Below are positions 51,301 through 60,300 of a DNA stretch of 64,000 bases, piece after piece; position 1 is the stretch's first letter; each line of letters opens with the position of its first letter. The DNA is from Owenia fusiformis. Its lineage: Eukaryota; Annelida; Polychaeta; Sabellida; Oweniidae. Position numbers and translations under genes: made by a program. Location: positions 11,090,349 to 11,154,348 of the forward strand of contig CAIIXF020000010.1 of the NCBI GenBank assembly GCA_903813345.2, in the 5' to 3' direction. A model generated the notes under the pieces. That model had not been told where the DNA came from, made no database searches, and worked only from the letters and a program-made list of their open reading frames with translations.

Positions 51301-54300
51301 TGGGGGATGGTAGGCATCATATCCATTTGTTTTAGATCATAGTTTGAGGTATTGGGGATTTTCTTTCCTTGTGAGTGATTATACTGTATTGTATTTCCCC
51401 TTTTGACACTTCTGCTTATCTATAGATGCATAATATCCCTTGAAATCTCACATCAATAGTGAAATAACTTTTATTTCGTTTATAACTGCATTCAATTGAA
51501 CCTGTAACTTATATGGCTTTGATAAGTTCTGCATATTAAAAAGCTAATGGTTTATAAATATGTTATCACTAAATTCAATGCACAATCCATCATATTATTT
51601 GCTTGTTCCCCTTAAAGCTTTGAGCATTTCTCAATTGCAAAGTTCTTTCGCTCTTAATAATTAATGAATCATCCTTAAAAATCCATCCATTAAACAAAAT
51701 TGATTATGTGTAGAATATAGTGTGAAACATGAGATGGCGCCTAAAAACACACAGTATCTCATGCTGTTATATTCAGCTCTATTGACTGAGATATGACACG
51801 CAACTCATAATTAATATAATAAACATTATATTCTAGTAATGTAGGATAAGCCACAATAATTTGCATCTAGATATCATAGAAAAATAGTGAAGCTGAAAGT
51901 TCCACACACTAGACCTTATTTGTAAGAATATAGGCCATATTTGTAAATGTGGGCCTAAAAATAGGCCTTGAAAATGCGTCTTTGAAAAACAATATTCCCA
52001 TTTTTTTTAAATCTCCAAAAATTACAGGAAAAATATTCAAAATTATGTGGTCCCCATTGTGAATTATCAGGCCCACCCTTTTATTACCTAATCTCTATAG
52101 AACATGCTTTCCATCTGATGGCAATGAAAGGGCAGTGTACCTTCAAACATTGGCTGATATTGTATGTCAGTATATTCCCCACATATCTATGGGATTTAGT
52201 TGCAAGTTTCATTAGTTAAAACGATTGTCTACATAATCAGTAGCCCACATAAACAACCATCACTGTCACAAATGCTTAGTGGAAAATTGCACAATCTATC
52301 TTTACTTAATACTTCAAGAATTTTAAAAGCCACTCTGTATTTATGTCAGTGTATATCTGTATAATGTCATAATTCTTAAGACTAAGGTTGGCATAATAAT
52401 ATTAATTGTAATGCACCCATGGTATCGAGATCTATTGAAGGTCATTGTAATTTGTTATATGAATTTCACATTATTGAGACCTTATATACTATGCCTTTTC
52501 TCAATTGAAGAAGAATGTTTTGGATTATTATGGCACCATTGAATATCAATATGAGAATATGCCTGTTGTGTTTTGGGGTATATAATGCCTGTTGTTTTTG
52601 GGGTATATAATGCCTGTTGTTTTTGGGTATATATCTGTTTTATAACAAAATCGCATAAAGAGACATATAAAAATACAACAGCCATAAGGAAACAAATCCT
52701 TAACAGCCACTATGAACTAATAAATGTTGCAAGTGACTCCCCCCCCCCCAGTTTATCTCCATTACAAAAATACTACCAACCATAGAACTCTATCATACTG
52801 GATTCATTAAGATACATGTTGATGAATAATTTAATAGAAGAGACTGTATCAAATGTAACTGTCAATACTAGCCTAAACTAATCTCAGTTGATAGATAAAT
52901 CTAGAAGCAAAATCTAATCAGTGTCAAAACTCAAAGGTCAATAGATCAACAGATTAAAATGCAAAAACAAATGTACTGTAGTGGCTAACTTCTGATTTGA
53001 GCAAAAACATAATTGTTTCTAATATTAATATTAAGGAATGAAGACCGAGATTCTATGATTTATGGCGCAATCTATGACTTATGATTTTTCTGATTGAGCG
53101 ATTGAGGTCTTTGGCAATGGGCAGAATAAAATCTAAGGTTATATATTTGCCATAAATCATAGAATCAAGGTCTTTGTTATGATTCTATGATGAACATAAC
53201 CAGAAAAAACATGTATGTACATTGAGGAAAAGTGGTCATATATATTCCATCCATAGAACAGTAAATCAATGATTAAACAAGTACAGTGAACATCTATAAT
53301 CTACTTGTATAATGATGTATTTTCAGGTGAAAGTCCACTGTTTGAAAGCTGTTTTGAAGGTCATCTGAATATCGCTAAACACCTTGTCGAGAAGGGTGCA
53401 GATGTCAATGCAGTTAACAGCCGCAATATATCCTGCTTGATGATTGCTGGATACGCTGATTCGTATGATATTGCCAAATTCCTTGTTGACAATGACGCTG
53501 ACATTCACATGCTTGATGACGAGAACAGAAATGTCCTATTCTACACTGTATCAGGTGGTCACCTACGTATGCTCAAGTATTTTGTATCTTTGGGAGTTCA
53601 GCCTACATTGGATAGACAACAACGAGATATATTAATGGAGGCTGTGCAAAATGGATTTCAGCATATTGTTGAATACATCATTACTGCAATGACTGAAAGT
53701 GTAAATATTAATCAACGTGACAAGAATGGACGTAACGTCTTATTCTATGCAGTTGAAAGTGGAGTGCTCCCTATACTTGAGATGCTTTTAAGAAAGGTTG
53801 CACTTATTGAAACTGCGGATGATGGACGTTCGTTAACAATGGTTAGTGCATTAAAAGGGCATGGCCATATTGCTCGCTATCTTCTCATCAACCACCACAA
53901 CCTTGGCATAGATGTCAATGAAAAAGATACTAAGGGGCGCAACGTATTATTCTATTGTGTCACTGGAGGGGACCTGAACTTATTTACAACCTTCTTAAGA
54001 CATGGGGTCAGAGTAGAGAGCAGCACTGATGGTATCACAATTCTCATGCAGGCTGTTGCAAAGGGCCAAATGGAATTCACTCTGTATATTCTGAACAACA
54101 TTTCCCGTATCGGACTTGACATAAACCAGCAAGATAAGGATGGTTGGAACGCCTTATTTTATGGCATTGCAGGTAATTATGGATGGTAATGTTCAGATAA
54201 ATGTATTTTGATGGATTATTTTTTGTAAGAGAAAACCTTTATGACAAATTAAGCATAACTAATAACTGCTGTAGTATTCCTATGAAAGAAATATGATATT

Positions 54301-57300
54301 GCCTTTTATGGTAGATTAGGCTTATTATACTCAATGAACGAATCATTAATCATCTTTAATTGTTTTAGAAATGTATTTTGTCTGGTGACATTTCAATTAT
54401 CACTTTAATTATATTTTTAGGAGGTCATCTAGAGCTTTTCAAGACTGTTGAAGCCCATGGTGCTGTTGTTACTTCTTCCAAAGATGGCCGGTCCATCTTG
54501 ATGCAAGCTGCATTGAAAGGCCATATGGAGATGGTTCAATACTTGGTGGAACATACAAGTCAATTTGGTCTTTCTGTTAATCAAGTAGACACTGATGGTT
54601 GGAATGTCCTTTTCTATGCAATACAGAGTGGTAATTTGGATGTCTTCAAATATCTCCTTAGTCATGGTGCAACACCACTGCCAGCCAAAAATGGTGTTAC
54701 TTGTCTCATTGAAAGTATTGATAAAAGCAAGGATGACTTCGTAGATTACATCATCGATAACTCAGAGAAGTTGGGAATTGACTTACATGAATCTGATGAT
54801 CAAGGTGCTCACTGTCTCTTTTATGCTGCTGCTACTGGACACATTGACTTAGCAAAAGTGCTTATCTCAAGAGGACTAAAGGCTAATGATGATAAACAAA
54901 AACGTTCTGTATTGATGCAGTCAGCCTTAAGCGGTCACATGGACTTAGTCAATCATTTTCTGCTTACTGACATGCATCTTGGACTTGACATCCATCAGTG
55001 TGATGTCCATAATAAAAATGCAGTATATTTTGCAGTTGAAGGTGGCAAAGTTGCTATTGTGAAAAGACTGGTTAGTGAAGGGATTAAATGCATCCCTGAT
55101 GACATGGGAAAGACATGCTTGATGATAGCTGCTGGGAAACATGACAAACAAATGGTGAATTACCTCCTTACAAATGCACAAACTCTAGAATTAGAAATCA
55201 ATGCAAAAGATAATAATGGGGAAAATGCGCTTTTCTATGCAATGAATTCTGGTAGTATTGACATTTTGGCAAATCTTTTGACAGCAGGAGTGGAACTTAC
55301 TTCTAATAATAGCGGCATTAATGTGTTTGCCCAGTGTATGCGACAGAATAATCATGACATGATCAAAAGTATTATAGCCAGTAATATTGACCTGAAGGAT
55401 GCTGCAAATGGAAAGGACAGTAAAGGATGCACCACACTTTACAACTGTGTCAGCCAAAGTGATATTGATTTGCTGTTATTGCTAGGTAAGGATTGTCTAG
55501 ACTTAATAGCACATGTCTAGAGCAAGGCAAACAAACCCTTTCATTACCACAATAAATGTTCTTTTAATCATATAAATCACAGTTGCAAACTTGTCTTTTT
55601 AGGCCAATACTATGATGAAACCACTGACTTTGATTCTGAAGGGAAAACAATACTGATGAAGGCCTGTCAGCAAACAAATGTACAAATTGTGCAATATCTG
55701 CTTGAGGATATGTTGGTGGATGCAGAGAGAACTGACAGAGATGGTTGTAATGCTTTATTCTATGCTGTACAAGCTGGTAACATGGAAGCAATGAGGTTTC
55801 TGTTTGGCTTTGGTGCAAGTTGTGTCAGTGACAATCAGGGACGTACACTATTAATGGCTGCTGCTGAATCTGGAAATTTAATGATCACTGAACATCTCTT
55901 GAAGTATATATTCAAGAAGGGAAAGATGGAAATGTTGGATAATGATGGAAGAAATGCTGTTCACTATGCTGCCAAACAGGCAGACCCCTTTGTTGTATCT
56001 CTCCTTCAAAAGTATGGGTGCTCAATAGACCTCAGAGACAATTCTGGGGTAAGACCAATCATGATTGCTTGTCAGTATGGTAATGTGAGAGTGTTTGATG
56101 AGTTTGTTCTGCTCAAATGTGATACTGTACAATGTGATGATAAAAATAGGGGTCTTCTCCATCATTCCCTGACATCTTCAACTCCAAGCAAGATTTTACT
56201 TGATTCCATCATCCAATTGCCACATGTAACAATTAACACTCAAGATAACAATGGGACAACACCATTCATGGTTGCCTGCTTAAATTGTGATAGAACCCAT
56301 GTCCACATTATTGAAGTATTGCTCAAACTTGGTGCCAATCCAGAAACTCAGGACAAGAAGGGTAAAACTGCAATTGATTATTGCACCAAAGATCAATCCT
56401 TCATCAAGTCATATCTCAGAAGGTATTCTTCACTTGACAAATCATTAAGAAATATCCTCCGTCTCAATGCAAAGTCCCTTGCCACAGTTATTTCTGTCAG
56501 TCAAATTTTACCTTATCTAGTCAGAACCAGATTTTTAACAAAGCACCATGTCTCTGTCTTAACCCAGAAGCAATCTGAAGTTGAAAAATGCAAAAAGCTC
56601 ATTCAAATATTACAAACTAGAGGAAGCAGATCATTTGCAGTATTTTGCAATGCACTTGAGTATGGGGGCTATAATATAATAGCTTACAGGCTAAAAAGAT
56701 TAGCTTATCAGAAAACTGTAGAGATAGTAGTTTAAATGTTAGAACATTCCAACAAGAAACTTGATACTAAATCAATGCACTATGTCGGTCTTTATTGTTA
56801 TTTCTGATTAGTTTCTCTCATGTGACTTCACGATGGCTTTGTTATTTTGATAATCTTCAATTTGAATTCAGTGCCATGCTCACTTCGATTCGTGTATATC
56901 ATGATTTATTCCATGCCTGCCATTGTATTGTATGTCATGTAAGTTTATAACATTTATAATAAATGTGCATTAATTTTACTTAATGTCTCAAAATGTGTGT
57001 TGAGTTTTGAATCGTAGTTTAAAATGTATAGCATAATGCAGCCAAGCATGTGCCTTACTATTTTCTAGTTGTCTTTTCTGGTAATTATAAAGTATTCCAT
57101 TGGCAATTTACGAAATGTATAAGCATCCAGTAGTAGTATATAGAAGTCTAACATTCAGTTTAGTAATGATAAATCACAACAATGAAAATTAGTCATAAAT
57201 CATATACCTTTCTTATATGCTTAAAATATCGATGAACTGATACAAAACATCATTAAATCATTCTAGACAATAATGATGGTGTTGGATAACATGTACGTAT

Positions 57301-60300
57301 ATTTGTATTTCAAGCAATCTAACTTCATCTATAAACTTTTTTTTGTTTTGTATTTAAGCATCCTGATTTATTAGACATTGGGCTTAGACATACAGACAGC
57401 ATTTAATTGCATGTCTAGCATGTTAAATCAGGTAAATTTATTCATTATTTCTCCACTTGGCTCAACATAGAATTGATGAGGACTTAACACCTGCCACAAT
57501 GTACTTAAGGTATGTACAAAGGACATAAAACAAACGATTTGTTAACAATAAGATCAGTATCTAAATTTCTTAGTAATGTACATGAAAAAGTTATTGATTA
57601 TTTAAGAATTCAGTTCTAAATATATTATTAGGTCTCAGGCCTTTAAATCTTTGGAGATCTTTCCATTTCCACAGCCTTGGAGACATAACATTATGATTTC
57701 CATTATGTTGCAATTAGATATTTAGAGATCTTTTCTTTTCCACAGCCATTTGGTTTTAACTCTCTATTCAAACAACACACTTTTGTAAAAATTAGCCTAA
57801 AATGATTTCCTTCAGAAGGTCTTGAAGTATTGTCCCCCTCCTAAAACATCTTATGATTGGTTACTTACTTAACATATGTACAGGGTGTTTCATCTGTATG
57901 CACCCCCCCCCTCTCTAAAATCAGTTCATCCTGTATATGCTTCCCTCACCATACCTTGAGTTAGGTACACATTCTTTGATTTCTAAAATGTTGCATAATT
58001 TTGGATATTTGAGCATCCATGATATTGTAGAAACAATTAACGAGTCAATGTAATATTCTGAGTTGATGAGAGCCCTGGATAGGCTAATAGCTAACTTAAA
58101 CAATGTTTCAAATAAAAGGTGGTAAACTATCATGTGATAGAATTGATTGTGTTAGATAATTACCATACTTAATTATATATTTGCGCCTTTCTAATTTTTC
58201 CCGATTTTTTCATCATAGGCCTTTATATGGAGGTAGAGCTGTTGATTAAAGCTCATGACTGTCACACAATGGCATGTAATATGGAGGGGGTCTCCAATGT
58301 GCTACAGCAAGCAAGACAGTGCAATATAAGACTCACTGCAGCAGAGGAATACTCCCTCATGGTATGTTCTTTGTTATTGTATTAAAGGGACTTGTCTCTC
58401 TAAAACTGATTAAATCTATTTAAAAGTGGTTTCTAGTAGCACTGGTCAGTATCAAGCGATGGTAACGGCCGTAACCTTCGCATTTAAGATGGTGGATGGT
58501 AATTCAGTAATTGTCAATTTTAGTTTTAATTGAATTAAACTACTTTATAGTTGATGTTATGCTTTGATATCTGGACCAAATCAGGCTATATGACATGGGA
58601 ACTCTGGAATATGATAATTTGTTCATATATCATGTGTCTGCCTCAAGGATATCTTAAGGGACGGTAACTGTACATGTATGATACGGTTAATTTTCAATAC
58701 GCGGCAACTGGACATCTTAGCTTCCATTATAAACTCTCATAACATTATGGTTTCACTGCATATCAGTTATCTTGTCATCTGTAAAAGCAAAATCCCAGTT
58801 ACCTTCCCTTAAGCAGTGGAAGATATCGGGAACTGTGGTGCTTACACATGGTATATGAAGAAACGATCATACTCCAGTTTCCATGTCATGTATGCCTGAT
58901 ATAATTCAAATATCAAAGCATTATGCCAACTATAACGTCGTTTAATTCGATGAAAACTAAAAATATTGAAATCGCCACTCACCATCTGCCATCTTTGATC
59001 TGAAGGTTATGGCCATTTCCTTCGCTTGATACTGACCAGTGAGTAGGGTACACATAGCTTGCCATGTAAATAAATTCATTTGTTCACTTGGAATTGAAAT
59101 GCAATATTTCTCTCCACTTGTGAATTGTTTACATACTAAACATGAAATACAAGTTATTTTACTTAACATACAATCTGAATATTTAACTGCCATTCCAGAT
59201 AAGACTTCTGACTGGATTGGGAAGATATGGAGAGATGGTCTACATATTTGACACTTTGAAGGAGTCGCATCAGTTTGAGCTTCTATTCAGGAAAGGTATT
59301 GAAAAGGTAAGTTTTCCAGTTTGGTTATAAAGTCATGTTTGTTGAAAATATGTTGCAATACCCAAAGCAGCCAAGTTTGAGCTTAAGGAAGCTTGAGAAC
59401 AAAAACAAAAACTCATGTATTGAGATTTCGTCTTTCAAGTGACCTTGACTTATGTAAAGGTGATCATGGACTCTCTTGATCCTAACACTAATTGTGTACT
59501 ACGTGTACTGAGTTTTATTAAAATACATTGTCCTATAAACGTTGAAGTAGATGGCCATCTGGCATTGAATCATACTTCAAAGATGACACTCAAATAAATA
59601 TTGCATTCAGAAGATTCAGATGGACTTACAATGTCATATTAATTAATTTAATTAATTAAGATTTTGCTTTTGTTATGACACCATCAGGAAGTGATATCCC
59701 ATGTCACTATCAAGAAGTGGCAACATTTTGTTATTGCAACCATTTCTGTGACTGGGATTTGTAACAAATGGTTACACTAAATATAACCAGGTGGCAACAA
59801 TTTTAAATTGGAATGCCTGTTCTACTTGCTTGTTATCTCCAAAATATGAACTTTACATTACAGTACATTTGTTTCAGAATGATGGTTTGAAACTTGCTAT
59901 TCTGGACTACTTAAAGCGCTTCCACCCTGATGACACTGAAACATTTACGATGGTGTCTCTTCACTTCACCATGTATAGAGAGATAGCCAGCATGTTAGAG
60001 ACCACTGCTCTTGCACAACTCAACTCCCTCAAACACAAAACACTAGGTGAGTATTCGTAAGGTCAAGGTCACGCAAGGTGACATTTACATCACTATGCCT
60101 GGTATCTATGCAGATAAAATGACTTTCTTAGAATTATCTCCACCTTCAAATCACAATATTATAGTTGGACATTAGTTCTGTAATATGTGTGAAATTAAAG
60201 TTGTCCTACTTGTAGGAGGGATAGAGAACCCCCACAATTGTTTCTGTATAACATGTGACACAGGTAGGGCAGCTTTAGACAATTGTGTACATGGAAGGCC

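Larger units (their letters stand above)
50218..53326 (+). other. First intron of the ankyrin-CARD gene
   Basis: 3.1 kb. It contains a GGCC-rich stretch (51930-52080), a 27-bp tandem repeat (52562-52645), a C-run (52740-52749) and a fold-back element (53043-53173). No exon is seen. Confidence 0.7.
9411..58218 (+). other. 48.8 kb SPG11 intron hosting two genes
   Basis: The donor G|GTAAGT at 9411 and acceptor CATCATAG ending at 58218 are phase-compatible (1/1) and restore a continuous spatacsin alignment. The intron is far larger than any other in the gene, most of which are 0.1-1.8 kb. It contains the TRIM-like gene, the ankyrin-CARD gene and many repeats, all listed separately. 9411-10590 holds nothing recognisable. 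Confidence 0.82.

Noticed and set aside
9411-58218. Possible missing SPG11 exon in the large intron
   Set aside because: The LLQL...SLIGERLL block of exon 13 is directly followed by the ELLIKAHDC block of exon 14 as in human spatacsin, and the phases agree.
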